Source of the DNA: an uncultured Methylococcaceae bacterium
GTDB taxonomy: Bacteria > Pseudomonadota > Gammaproteobacteria > Methylococcales > Methylococcaceae
DNA: 56,223 nucleotides
Assembly: GCA_903857165.1 (NCBI GenBank)
Contig: CAIODU010000356.1
Span: forward strand, 1 to 56,223
Direction: 5' to 3'
In this document: in pieces, positions 34,342 through 43,833 of the stretch
Numbering within the stretch: position 1 is the stretch's first letter
Layout: each line of letters starts with the position of its first letter
The notes under the pieces: generated by a model
Databases searched by the model: none
What the model was told of the DNA's origin: nothing
The model's input: only the letters and a program-made list of their open reading frames with translations
Made by a program: the position numbers and the translations under genes

Positions 34342-34941
34342 ATGAAAACCGACTCATCCTCGCCCTTGCGGCTGGTTCTTGCCTCAAGTTCACCCTATCG
34401 GCAGGCATTGCTCGCCAAACTCGGCATCCCTTTCGAAGCAGTCCCTCCCTGCATAGACGAGACCCCAAGACCCGGCGAAAACCCGCTGCACTTGTCCAAA
34501 CGCCTGGCCGAAGAAAAGGCACGGGCCTTGCGGAAACAATTTGCCGCCCATCTGATTATCGGTTCTGACCAAGTCGCCATGCTGGAAGGGGCCCAACTCG
34601 CCAAGCCCGGCAACCATGCCCGGACGGTTGCGCAATTGCGCTCGGCCTCGGGCAGAGCGGTCGAATTTTTCACCAGTGTTTGCGTACTGAATTCGGCCAC
34701 TGGCGAGGCGTTCTCCGCTGCCGACAGGACTGTTGTGCATTTTCGCCCGTTGACGGATATGATGATCGAGCGTTACCTGGCTAAAGAAAGCCCATTCGAC
34801 TGCGCCGGTGGGTTTAAATCGGAGAGCCTGGGGATCGCATTGTTCGAAAAGCTAGAGACAGCCGATCCCAACGCACTCGTCGGCCTACCGTTAATCAGAC
34901 TCGTCGGCCTGTTGAAAAAATTCGGCATGGAAATCCCGTAA
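34342..34941 (+). CDS. Maf-family nucleotide pyrophosphatase
   Basis: LRLVLASSSPYRQALLAKLGIPFE; IIGSDQVAMLEG; GGFKSESLGIALFE. Confidence 0.95.
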   Translation: MKTDSSSPLRLVLASSSPYRQALLAKLGIPFEAVPPCIDETPRPGENPLHLSKRLAEEKARALRKQFAAHLIIGSDQVAMLEGAQLAKPGNHARTVAQLRSASGRAVEFFTSVCVLNSATGEAFSAADRTVVHFRPLTDMMIERYLAKESPFDCAGGFKSESLGIALFEKLETADPNALVGLPLIRLVGLLKKFGMEIP

Positions 34942-34977
34942 CGCTGACATCCAAGACCAACGCCGCCAGCCTTGGCT

Positions 34978-35619
34978 TCAGCGGTTATAGTAACCCAACA
35001 CCCGCTCCACATAATTTTGAGTTTCGGTGATGGGCGGAACCTGATTGCCGAACCGCTTTACCGTGTTTTCGCCGGAATTGTAGGCCGCCACGGCCAATTT
35101 GACGTTTGACGGGAACATACCGAGCAAGTCGCTGAGATAGCGCGCACCGCCCTCGATATTTTCCTGCGGGTCGAAACGGTCGTGGACACCGTACCGGCTG
35201 GCCGTGGCCGGCATGAGTTGCATCAACCCGGCAGCCCCCTTGTGCGAAACTGCACCGGGGTTATAGCCCGACTCGGCACGTATGACCGCATGCAATAAGG
35301 CCGGATCAAGGTCATATTTGTATGCAGCCGCATTGATGATGGGGGCTAATTCTTCCTGTTTTTGCGCACGGGAAGCACTGAGTTGAGGGCTGGCCCGCCA
35401 GGCGACCTTGCTCATCGACCGCGTCTTTCCCACGTTGTTGCTGACAAAAGAAAATGCCGGGAGGCTGCGTAAAACTATCTTGTAGCCCGAATGTTTGGGC
35501 TTGTCCGTATAGAACACATGGCCTGTGGAATCCACAAATTTGTAAACGTCGGCTACAGATCCCTTCGACAGCAAAGACATAAACAGAGCGAGTACGCACG
35601 GCACAACGAATCTTGACAT
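34978..35619 (-). CDS. Lytic transglycosylase (SLT domain)
   Basis: DPALLHAVIRAESGYNPGAVSHKGAAGLMQLMPATASRYGV; AVAAYNSGENTV; DUF4124-like N-terminus. Confidence 0.93.
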   Translation of the reverse strand: MSRFVVPCVLALFMSLLSKGSVADVYKFVDSTGHVFYTDKPKHSGYKIVLRSLPAFSFVSNNVGKTRSMSKVAWRASPQLSASRAQKQEELAPIINAAAYKYDLDPALLHAVIRAESGYNPGAVSHKGAAGLMQLMPATASRYGVHDRFDPQENIEGGARYLSDLLGMFPSNVKLAVAAYNSGENTVKRFGNQVPPITETQNYVERVLGYYNR

Positions 35620-35739
35620 AGCTTGTATCCGATCAGGCATTTTTGGCAATTCCAAATCCAACAAGTGGGGAATTCCCCACAAAAATAACGTTTTTCACCA
35701 CAGCGCTATTATACGGATAAAAGCTTGGGAGTAAAAACC

Positions 35740-36321
35740 TTATGGCATCGCAGAGCGCATGCCAAGTTTCGCCAAGCGCACTTCGACTGCGTTTATCCCA
35801 CGTTTCAGCCCTTCTGCCAAAATCTCAAGCGGCATGGCCGATTGGAAATCCCGCCGCAGCGTCTCATCTTCCTCTTTTGTCCAAGGCTTGCCCGTCTGGG
35901 TTCGACCCTGCTCCTTCCACCACTGTTTAGGCACAACACTTGAAACCTCCGATGATTGCTGGCTGGTCAACGGTTCGACCAGGCCCAGCCGAACTAACCG
36001 CGATTCAATGGCGCCCCTAGTCCTTTGATGTTTTTCAGCCATGGCCCCAATGGATAGGTTTGCTTTAAATTCTTCTAAAAGATCACGGTCTTCATCTGCA
36101 TCCCATGGCCTGCCCGCTTTTGCAGGCAAGGGGTTTAGTGATCCCGATTGGCTGAGTTGTTGCCGAAGCAGTTGCCCTGCCGTAAAAAGAGCCCGGATAA
36201 TCGTTGGCTCGTTATAAGGACTTTGGTCGGGAAATATTTCGCCAGTAACAGGGTTGACACCCTCGGCTAGAGCTTCGATTATTGCCAAGGTTTCTTCGAT
36301 GCGTGTTTGATCTTTAAGCAT
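35740..36321 (-). CDS. Putative DNA-binding protein with two Myb/SANT-like repeats
   Basis: Internal duplication: GRPWDADEDRDLLEEFKANLSIGAMAEKHQRTRGAIESRLVRLG / GKPWTKEEDETLRRDFQSAMPLEILAEGLKRGINAVEVRLAKLG. Confidence 0.7.
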   Translation of the reverse strand: MLKDQTRIEETLAIIEALAEGVNPVTGEIFPDQSPYNEPTIIRALFTAGQLLRQQLSQSGSLNPLPAKAGRPWDADEDRDLLEEFKANLSIGAMAEKHQRTRGAIESRLVRLGLVEPLTSQQSSEVSSVVPKQWWKEQGRTQTGKPWTKEEDETLRRDFQSAMPLEILAEGLKRGINAVEVRLAKLGMRSAMP

Positions 36322-36360
36322 AGCATTCGTATTTTCGTCAAATCTCGCATTTTCCTGAAA

Positions 36361-37311
36361 TTATTCGCCATTCTCGATAATTCGTTTAATTTCTAGCGAA
36401 AATATTTTTTTAAATTTCAAAAGATTATTCACATGCCATTGTCGTATTTCTTCCAACTCACTATCCGATGATTCAATGCTTCCTTCACGGTAAACAGCGA
36501 TTCTTGATGCTTGCTTCTCATCCAGCCGCTCCCATTCAAGAGAATTTCCAAAGCTACTTTCTATCTCTAATTTCCTTTTATTGAGCGTATCAAAAAAAAT
36601 TTTATTCTTTTCTTGATCCCCTTTATCAATATAAATCTCTACTCTCGCCTTGCCTTTTCCCACAAATACCGCAGAATAGACAAACCCCGTTATTCCTGAG
36701 GAGAATGAATACCAATTTTGTGGTTGTCCTGCTTTTGCATTTGTGAATCTGTGGATATTCCTTAAATCATCAATAAGCCTCTGAAAATAGACCCGGTATT
36801 TTTCGCCTTTGGATGAAATACTACTTGCTCTTGGCTTTATTGATTTTTGCCATTCACTTGGAATAACAACAGGGTTAAAATTATAGGCTGGCTTTGAATC
36901 ATCGATTACTAAAACCTCAACGACAACACCAAAAAAATGCGTATCTTCGTCCGTTCTCTGGTTAAGCCATTCTAAAGTCTGCCTATGTTCGTCGCGTATT
37001 GATTCAGCCACCCACACTACGACTGAAGCACCAAAGCCAGCGGCATAGGTAATGAGCTTTCCCAAATGATCGTGATCAGTTTGAGTCAGTTGATTTTCAA
37101 TGATAACTTTTCTTGAACTACCCAAATCCCTAGCCAGCAAGTCGAGCGAGAAATCACCTACAGCAGCTTCTCTCTCAAGTAACTCAAGTTCTAGCCCTAA
37201 TGCAGCACCTAATGCACCGATGTTCGCAGCAAGCCAAGGAGTGAAATCTGTGCCTTCGTGTTTCCATAGCTCACGCAATGGAACCTTTTTCAATTTCCCA
37301 AATTCGCTCAT
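36361..37311 (-). CDS. DUF4268-family, nuclease-like protein
   Basis: VGDFSLDLLARDLGSSRKVIIENQLTQTDHDHLGKLITYAAGFGASVVVWVAE. Confidence 0.75.
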   Translation of the reverse strand: MSEFGKLKKVPLRELWKHEGTDFTPWLAANIGALGAALGLELELLEREAAVGDFSLDLLARDLGSSRKVIIENQLTQTDHDHLGKLITYAAGFGASVVVWVAESIRDEHRQTLEWLNQRTDEDTHFFGVVVEVLVIDDSKPAYNFNPVVIPSEWQKSIKPRASSISSKGEKYRVYFQRLIDDLRNIHRFTNAKAGQPQNWYSFSSGITGFVYSAVFVGKGKARVEIYIDKGDQEKNKIFFDTLNKRKLEIESSFGNSLEWERLDEKQASRIAVYREGSIESSDSELEEIRQWHVNNLLKFKKIFSLEIKRIIENGE

Positions 37312-37317
37312 TGCATT

Positions 37318-37905
37318 CTAGTCTCCAGTACTTTTATCAAAAACCCTATCATAAACCTCGCTCATAGCCAGAACGCAGCCAATACTTTCCAGATTAACCA
37401 TCCCATCCAACCCCGATGTTTCCGTCAATATCCATGCATCCCCCTGCCTGACATAACGTTCAATCAGGGGCTTGTCTTGTGATACTAAGATATATTCCCG
37501 CAGGGAATGAATTTTACGATAACCGGCAAACTTGTCGCCCCGGTCATAGGCTTCGGTGGAAGAGGAGAGTATTTCGACCAGCACGGTTGGGTTAAGCAAG
37601 GTATCCATCTGTCCGTCCTCGAATTCCGGCTTGCCGCACACCACGGCAATATCAGGGTAGTGGTAGCCTTTCGCTTCAGCCGCCTTGACCCGCATGTCGT
37701 TGGCATAGGCTTCACAGGGTCGGCCTTTAAGCTGATTGCTCAATTCACGGACGATATTGACACCGATGAGGTTATGTTCCCGGCTCGCACCGGCCATGGC
37801 AAAAATCTGTCCATCGACAAACTCGCATTTGCCTTCCAATGAATTTCTTTCCAAATCCAGGTATTGTTCAACAGTATAAGTTTTTGGGGCGGGTAAGGCG
37901 GACAT
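37318..37905 (-). CDS. Uma2/DUF820 family endonuclease-like protein
   Basis: YTVEQYLDLERNSLEGKCEFVDGQIFAMAGASREHNLIGVNI; YPDIAVVCGKPEF; LVEILSSSTEAYDRGDKFAGYRKI. Confidence 0.9.
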   Translation of the reverse strand: MSALPAPKTYTVEQYLDLERNSLEGKCEFVDGQIFAMAGASREHNLIGVNIVRELSNQLKGRPCEAYANDMRVKAAEAKGYHYPDIAVVCGKPEFEDGQMDTLLNPTVLVEILSSSTEAYDRGDKFAGYRKIHSLREYILVSQDKPLIERYVRQGDAWILTETSGLDGMVNLESIGCVLAMSEVYDRVFDKSTGD

Positions 37906-37936
37906 GACAAACCTCGGGATTTTATGGGTGATTAAA

Positions 37937-38869
37937 TTAGGCTTTCAACAACCGCGTAATTTCAATTGCCGTCGCCAAGGCCCGCCGACCTGCCTTGCCG
38001 GAGCAAAGCGGTTCGCGCCCTTGCTGTATACAGCCCACGAAATGCTTGATCTCCTCCAGCAAGGCGTCACCGCTTTCAAAGGTGGATTCCTCGCCGACGA
38101 TTTCCGGCACACCAGGGAACATTTCCTTCTCGCCCTTGCGGTAACGGGCCAGGACGCGGTTTTGGAAATCCACCGAAACATAGCAGTTGGGCATGAACAT
38201 TCGCATTTTGCGCTCGACCTTCAAACTGGCCCGGCTGGCGGTGACGTTGGCGACACAGCCGCTTTTGAAGGTTATCCTAGCGTTGGCAATGTCGGTGTCG
38301 CGGGTCAGCACAATGACCCCCTTGGCGTCGATGCGCTCAACTTCGGAATCGACAATGTCGAGGATGATGTCGATATCGTGAATCATCAAATCCAGCACCA
38401 CGCTGACATCGTTGGCGCGGGGGTTGAACGGGGCGAGGCGGTGGGATTCGATGAACAGCGGCTTGTCCGTGAGGTCAAGACCCAGAATGGCGGCGTTGAA
38501 ACGCTCCAAGTGGCCGACCATCAGCCGCAAGTTTTTTTCTTCCGCGATGCGGATCAGTTCGTCGGCTTGTCCAACTGTGACGGTGATGGGCTTTTCCACC
38601 AAGACATGCGCACCGGCATTGAGGAAATCGCGGGCAACTTCAAAGTGCAGTGTCGTGGGGGTGACAATGCTGACGGCATCCACCTGGCCCAACAATTCCC
38701 GATAGTCGGTTAGGCTGCGGGTATTGTGTTGTCCGGCGATTGCCTCGGCATTATCGGGATTGCTGTCCACCACCGCGACCAGTTCGCAGTCGGGCAGGGC
38801 GGCGTATTTTTGCGCGTGAAATTTACCGAGATAACCAACGCCGATGACGGCGCAACGTAAGGGATTCAT
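37937..38869 (-). CDS. Gfo/Idh/MocA-family oxidoreductase, GnnA-like by context
   Basis: CAVIGVGYLGKFHAQKYAALPDCELVAVVD; HVLVEKPIT; next to lpxA. Confidence 0.88.
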   Translation of the reverse strand: MNPLRCAVIGVGYLGKFHAQKYAALPDCELVAVVDSNPDNAEAIAGQHNTRSLTDYRELLGQVDAVSIVTPTTLHFEVARDFLNAGAHVLVEKPITVTVGQADELIRIAEEKNLRLMVGHLERFNAAILGLDLTDKPLFIESHRLAPFNPRANDVSVVLDLMIHDIDIILDIVDSEVERIDAKGVIVLTRDTDIANARITFKSGCVANVTASRASLKVERKMRMFMPNCYVSVDFQNRVLARYRKGEKEMFPGVPEIVGEESTFESGDALLEEIKHFVGCIQQGREPLCSGKAGRRALATAIEITRLLKA

Positions 38870-38931
38870 AGCTTGTATCTACCTTTGTAATTTCTCAAAA
38901 CCATTGTTTGTTGTGAGTAACAGTAACATTT

Positions 38932-39708
38932 TCAATCCCCCGACAATTCAATAAAACCCGAAACCCCCCGCGTGGATTCCGCCGCAAGCCAGCCTCTAAG
39001 ATAATCCAATTCCGGTGTCGTTGGCAAATCGCCTAGGTTTTGTTTGCCGCGTAATCGCCGCATCGCGATTGAAATGGCTTTGATGCGTTCCCCGTCGATG
39101 CCTGCTCGGCGCATTCCGACCAGATTGAGGCGGTAGTGCTGTCCTGGGCGCCCCCCCACCATCATAAATGGCAGCACATCCTTGTTGATGCCGGCCAAGC
39201 CTTGCAGCATTGCAAAACTGCCGATACGGCAAAATTGATGCACCACGGCCCCGCCGCCAAAAAACACCCGTTCGCCCACACCGACATGCCCGCCCAGGGC
39301 AACATTGCTGGCGAGGATGTTGTGGTCGCCGATTTGGCAGTCGTGACCAATATGGGAGTTGTTCATCAAATAACAATCGCTGCCTATGCGTGTCGAACCC
39401 CCGGATTTGGTTGCCCGGTTGATGGTCACGCCTTCGCGGAAGACATTGCCATCACCGATGTCAACCCAAGTTTCCGTTTCCGGTTTAAAACCCAAATCCT
39501 GGGGCAAACCGCCCAGCACGGCGGTGGGATGGACGATGTTGCCGCGCCCCATGCGCACCCCGGACTGGATAATTGCGTGCGCACCGATGTGGCAGCCATC
39601 ACCGATTTCGACACGGCCTTCGATAACAGCGAAAGGCCCGACATTGACATCGTCTCCGAGTTTTGCGCCGGGTGCAATGTAGGCAGTAGGATGAATGTTG
39701 TTTTTCAT
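38932..39708 (-). CDS. lpxA: UDP-N-acetylglucosamine acyltransferase
   Basis: Hexapeptide repeats; IHPTAYIAPGAKLGDDVNVGPFAVIEG; NNSHIGHDCQIGDHNILASNVALGGHV. Confidence 0.96.
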   Translation of the reverse strand: MKNNIHPTAYIAPGAKLGDDVNVGPFAVIEGRVEIGDGCHIGAHAIIQSGVRMGRGNIVHPTAVLGGLPQDLGFKPETETWVDIGDGNVFREGVTINRATKSGGSTRIGSDCYLMNNSHIGHDCQIGDHNILASNVALGGHVGVGERVFFGGGAVVHQFCRIGSFAMLQGLAGINKDVLPFMMVGGRPGQHYRLNLVGMRRAGIDGERIKAISIAMRRLRGKQNLGDLPTTPELDYLRGWLAAESTRGVSGFIELSGD

Positions 39709-39777
39709 TAGGCTTGCCCAATACTTGAGTTAAATCAGTTACCAAATTTGTTTAAAGTAATGCCTGACCGCTAAGCT

Positions 39778-40692
39778 TCACCCCCTCGGATGGCAGCGCT
39801 TATGCAATTCCTTAAGGCGCTCCTGAGCCACGTGGGTATATATTTGGGTGCTGGACAAATCGCTGTGGCCAAGCAGCATTTGCACGACACGCAAGTCGGC
39901 CCCATGATTGAGTAAATGGGTCGCGAAGGCGTGGCGCAGGGTATGCGGGGACAGGTGTTTGTGGATGCCGGCCTTGGCTGCGCAACGCTTGATCAGATGC
40001 CAAAAGGCTTGCCGGGTCATCGCCGAACCGCGGTCGGTGACGAACAGGTCGTCGCTCATGCGTAGCCCTAAAATTATCCGGCGGCTTTCGCGCAAATAGG
40101 CTTCCAGCCAACTTTCCGCTTCCTCGCCGATGGGAACCAACCGGTCCTTGCTGCCTTTGCCCACCACCCGCACCACGCCTTGCTGCAAATTCAACTGTTC
40201 CAAGCGTAGGCTTACCAATTCCGTAACCCTAAGGCCAGTGGCATAAAGCAATTCCAACATGGCGCGGTCACGCTGACCCAGGGGTTCGTTTATTTCGGGG
40301 GCGGAAAGAAGATTCACAACCTCCGCTTCGGTCAATGTATGGGGTAAGGGCTTGCCTAAGTGCGGGGATTGGATGGTGGCGCAGGGATCATGCCCGATTT
40401 TCCCCTGTCGCAACAGCCACAGGCAGAATTTGCGCAGACTGGAAACCAGGCGGGCGCTGCTCCGGTTACTGGCTTGTTGACGGAACTTTAAAGCTAAATA
40501 AGCCTCTACGTCGCATCTTTCGAGTTCATCCAAGTTTTTATCAAATTCCGCCTTTAGCCAGTCGGCAAAATGCCTCAGATCGCTGGCATAGGCTTTTTGG
40601 GTATTATCGCTGAGCCCATCTTCTAGCCACAGGCCATCTTGAAATGCGCGGATAAGGGCAAGGCTGGAATCGCCAAGTTCAGGGGGACTCAT
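39778..40692 (-). CDS. xerD: Tyrosine recombinase XerD
   Basis: LLYATGLRVTELVSL; LSPHTLRHAFATHLLNHGADLRVVQMLLGHSDLSSTQIYTHVAQERLKELH. Confidence 0.93.
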   Translation of the reverse strand: MSPPELGDSSLALIRAFQDGLWLEDGLSDNTQKAYASDLRHFADWLKAEFDKNLDELERCDVEAYLALKFRQQASNRSSARLVSSLRKFCLWLLRQGKIGHDPCATIQSPHLGKPLPHTLTEAEVVNLLSAPEINEPLGQRDRAMLELLYATGLRVTELVSLRLEQLNLQQGVVRVVGKGSKDRLVPIGEEAESWLEAYLRESRRIILGLRMSDDLFVTDRGSAMTRQAFWHLIKRCAAKAGIHKHLSPHTLRHAFATHLLNHGADLRVVQMLLGHSDLSSTQIYTHVAQERLKELHKRCHPRG

Positions 40693-41164
40693 AGCCCTCG
40701 TGCCGCAATAACTGGCGTTTAACGTCGAGTAAAGCGCCTGTGACAGCCCCGCAGTATCCACCAATCCCATGGACGGCGACCACGCGATGGCAAGGAATGA
40801 TGACGGGGAAACGATTGGCCCGACAGGCACCCGCCACAGACCTTGCCCCGCTATGAAGTTCTTCGGCAAGCTGCCCGTAACTTTTCACCGAACCAGGCGG
40901 AATGGCACACAACTCCTGCCAGACAATTTTCTGGTACGTCGTACCCTTCAGGCACAAGGCCAAGGAAAATTGCCATTGAGGATCATTGAAATAGGCATTC
41001 AATTGCCGCTCCGCCTCTAGCAATAGAGGTGTCGAAGGTGCTGATAGCCCCGACGTTTCGATTTTGACTTCAATTTCCAGCAAATGACTGATGCTCGCCA
41101 CCAGCACCAACGCACCGAAGGGGGCGGCAATCACGGCCGTGCCGCGCCGCGGTGGTTCAGTCAT
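40679..41164 (-). CDS. ogt: Methylated-DNA--protein-cysteine methyltransferase
   Basis: IPPGSVKSYGQLAEEL; RANRFPVIIPCHRVVAVHGIGGYCG. Confidence 0.93.
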   Translation of the reverse strand: MTEPPRRGTAVIAAPFGALVLVASISHLLEIEVKIETSGLSAPSTPLLLEAERQLNAYFNDPQWQFSLALCLKGTTYQKIVWQELCAIPPGSVKSYGQLAEELHSGARSVAGACRANRFPVIIPCHRVVAVHGIGGYCGAVTGALLDVKRQLLRHEGYESP

Positions 41165-41243
41165 ATTGACACACGCCCCTTGAACGCAAACGGGCGGCGC
41201 AATGCCACCCGTCGTATTGTCCGCTCAACCCGATGCTTCGGGT

Positions 41244-41591
41244 TTAGATTTTTTCCTTGATGCGGGCAGCCTTGCCAGTCAAGTTGCGCAAGTAATACAG
41301 CTTTGCGCGTCGCACATCGCCACGGCGTTTGACTACTATATCGTGGATCTGCAGACTATAGGTCTGGAAAACTCTTTCGACACCCTCGCCATGGGAAACC
41401 TTGCGCACGGTGAATGCGGAGTTATAGCCACGGTTACGCTTGGCGATGACGATACCTTCATAGGCCTGCAAACGCTCGCGGGTTCCTTCCTTTACTTTCA
41501 CCTGGACAACAACGGTGTCGCCCGGCGCGAAATTTGGAATGGTTTTTTTGCTCATCCACTCGTTTTCGAGTTGTTGGATAATGTTTGTCAT
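41244..41591 (-). CDS. rplS: 50S ribosomal protein L19
   Basis: [37 protein letters not shown]. Confidence 0.97.
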   Translation of the reverse strand: MTNIIQQLENEWMSKKTIPNFAPGDTVVVQVKVKEGTRERLQAYEGIVIAKRNRGYNSAFTVRKVSHGEGVERVFQTYSLQIHDIVVKRRGDVRRAKLYYLRNLTGKAARIKEKI

Positions 41592-41610
41592 GGACTGTTC
41601 CCCTTTGCAA

Positions 41611-42354
41611 TTATCTGCTATTCAATTCGTTTCTAAACTCTTCCAACAATTTTATTTGCTCGGCGTCGAGTTGACGGGAGGCAAGCAAATCAGGCCGTCT
41701 AAGCCACGTCCTACCCAGCGATTGTTTAAGCCGCCAACGGCGTATCGCCTCGTGATTGCCGCTTTGCAAGATTTCAGGAACTTTCCTGCCATCCACTTCT
41801 TCGGGGCGGGTGTAGTGCGGGCAGTCCAATAATCCATCCATGTATGAATCTTGGAGGGCGGATTTTTCATGTCCCAACACACCGGGCAACAGACGCGCCA
41901 CGGCATCGAAAAGCACCAGCGCAGCCAATTCGCCTCCGCTGAGGACGTAATCACCCAGCGACCATTCCTCGTCTATTTCTGCCTCAATCAAGCGTTCGTC
42001 AACTCCCTCGTAGCGTCCGGCCACCAATGCCAATCTAGGTAGTGTGGCAAAGTGTTTTACCGCATCTTGGGTTAATTTGTGGCCCTGCGGACTTAAGTAG
42101 ATCACCAAGCAATCATCAACGCAAGCGTTTCGTGCTTGCCGGATAGCATCGCGAAGGGGTTCAACTTTCATTACCATGCCAGGACCGCCACCATAGGGCC
42201 GGTCATCAACGGTCCGATGCCGATCCTTAGCGTAATCCCTTGGGTTCCACGTCTCCAATTCAACTAGGCCCAACTCCAAGGCTCTTCCGGTCACTCCCCA
42301 AGATGCTGTCTCCTGCACCATTTCAGGGAACAGGGTGACAATGTCAAACCGCAT
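41611..42354 (-). CDS. trmD: tRNA (guanine-N1)-methyltransferase
   Basis: [65 protein letters not shown]. Confidence 0.97.
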   Translation of the reverse strand: MRFDIVTLFPEMVQETASWGVTGRALELGLVELETWNPRDYAKDRHRTVDDRPYGGGPGMVMKVEPLRDAIRQARNACVDDCLVIYLSPQGHKLTQDAVKHFATLPRLALVAGRYEGVDERLIEAEIDEEWSLGDYVLSGGELAALVLFDAVARLLPGVLGHEKSALQDSYMDGLLDCPHYTRPEEVDGRKVPEILQSGNHEAIRRWRLKQSLGRTWLRRPDLLASRQLDAEQIKLLEEFRNELNSR

Positions 42355-42366
42355 TGTTTTTAATGT

Positions 42367-42867
42367 TTAAAATTCTGCATCCCAATCAACAAGCATTTTC
42401 CCTTCAATAAGATTGACTTCCTTAACGAAACGATCCATTACAAACGGTATCAACCGCTCTCGCTCCGCCTTGGCGACAATCACATCATTGGCTCCGGTCG
42501 TTTTCATTTCCACTATGATCCCGAGTCCTACACCCTCAACATTGATCACCTTAAGGCCAATCAGATCGGCCCAGTAATATTGGCCGGACTCAAGCGGTGG
42601 AAACCTATCCTTTGGTACAGTGATCTTGCTCGATTTAAGTTTTAACGCTTGATCCCTGTCATCTATGCCTTCCAAGCGGACAACAACACAATTCACATGG
42701 GCAGACCCGGACAATACCTTATATTCTCTCGAGCCATTCAAACCGGTAAGCATCCAAGGGCTATAGCCCAGTATGTTGCTTTGGGGATCAGTATGGGAAA
42801 ATATTTTCACCCATCCTTTAATGCCGAAAGCACCCGCAACCTCACCAACAATAACCTGTTCCGTCAC
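42367..42867 (-). CDS. rimM: Ribosome maturation factor RimM
   Basis: VGEVAGAFGIKGWVKIFSHTDP; YYWADLIGLKV; between rpsP and trmD. Confidence 0.95.
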   Translation of the reverse strand: MTEQVIVGEVAGAFGIKGWVKIFSHTDPQSNILGYSPWMLTGLNGSREYKVLSGSAHVNCVVVRLEGIDDRDQALKLKSSKITVPKDRFPPLESGQYYWADLIGLKVINVEGVGLGIIVEMKTTGANDVIVAKAERERLIPFVMDRFVKEVNLIEGKMLVDWDAEF

Positions 42868-42897
42868 ACTTTTTTTCGATATCAGTTTACTTCGGAG

Positions 42898-43155
42898 TTA
42901 AGCGGAAACTGCCTTCTTGGCCGCTTCTTTGATCAAGCTGTGGACGCGGTCAGTCGGTTGGGCTCCATGGTCAAACCAATGTTGGATACGCTCGTTATTC
43001 AAGCGCAGCCGCTCCTCCCGCCCCCGTGCGATAGGGTTGAAAAATCCGACCCGCTCAATATAGCTACCATCGCGCTTGGATCGACTATCTGCCACTACCA
43101 CATGATAAAAAGGCCGCTTTTTGGCGCCGCCGCGCGCCAGACGAATGGTTACCAT
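42898..43155 (-). CDS. rpsP: 30S ribosomal protein S16
   Basis: [41 protein letters not shown]. Confidence 0.97.
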   Translation of the reverse strand: MVTIRLARGGAKKRPFYHVVVADSRSKRDGSYIERVGFFNPIARGREERLRLNNERIQHWFDHGAQPTDRVHSLIKEAAKKAVSA

Positions 43156-43355
43156 CGTTATTCCTCTGTATGCCCTAAATAAAACAATTTGAAATAGCCG
43201 GTCATTGTAACGGAAAAACAAAAAAATTCCAAACACCCGCTAGGGCATCACGGCTGGTTTACGTCTATGCATGGGATTCATTAGCGCGCATTCCCCATTA
43301 TCAGCGAATAATCGAAGGGATGGAACGCAGGATTAACGCAAAAGACTTGAACAAT

Positions 43356-43446
43356 TGGCGGAGAGAGAGGGATTCGAACCCTCGATGGGCTTTTGACCCA
43401 TACTCCCTTAGCAGGGGAGCGCCTTCAGCCTCTCGGCCATCTCTCC
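43356..43446 (-). tRNA. tRNA-Ser (GCT)
   Basis: Reverse complement GGAGAGATGGCCGAGAGGCTGAAGGCGCTCCCCTGCTAAGGGAGTATGGGTCAAAAGCCCATCGAGGGTTCGAATCCCTCTCTCTCCGCCA; long variable arm. Confidence 0.95.
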
Positions 43447-43478
43447 ATTAACTGGTGAAATTTACGAACTAACCCAAT

Positions 43479-43697
43479 TTATTCTTCGCTAGGGGGTTCA
43501 GTCTCTGGCAATCCCTGCTGCTGGAGCTGTTGCTCTTTCTTGATTCGTTCGTAGATTTCCTCCCGATGAACAGAAACTTCCTTTGGAGCATTTACCCCGA
43601 TACGCACTTGGTTGCCTTTGACACCCAGAACGGTAACGGTTACATCATCCCCTATCATCAGGGTCTCGCCTACTCTACGAGTCAAAATCAGCATCAC
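43479..43697 (-). CDS. csrA: Carbon storage regulator CsrA
   Basis: [51 protein letters not shown]. Confidence 0.97.
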   Translation of the reverse strand: MMLILTRRVGETLMIGDDVTVTVLGVKGNQVRIGVNAPKEVSVHREEIYERIKKEQQLQQQGLPETEPPSEE

Positions 43698-43833
43698 TTC
43701 CTCCTTCCATTCTTAAATACCAAAATTAAAAAATCCCGGCTTTATCGCGTTAGCCAACCAAAGCTTTCCCCAAATTCTGCCGAGTGCTACATTATATCAG
43801 CAAAAAAGCATCTGAAAAAAGCTTTTTCTTTAT

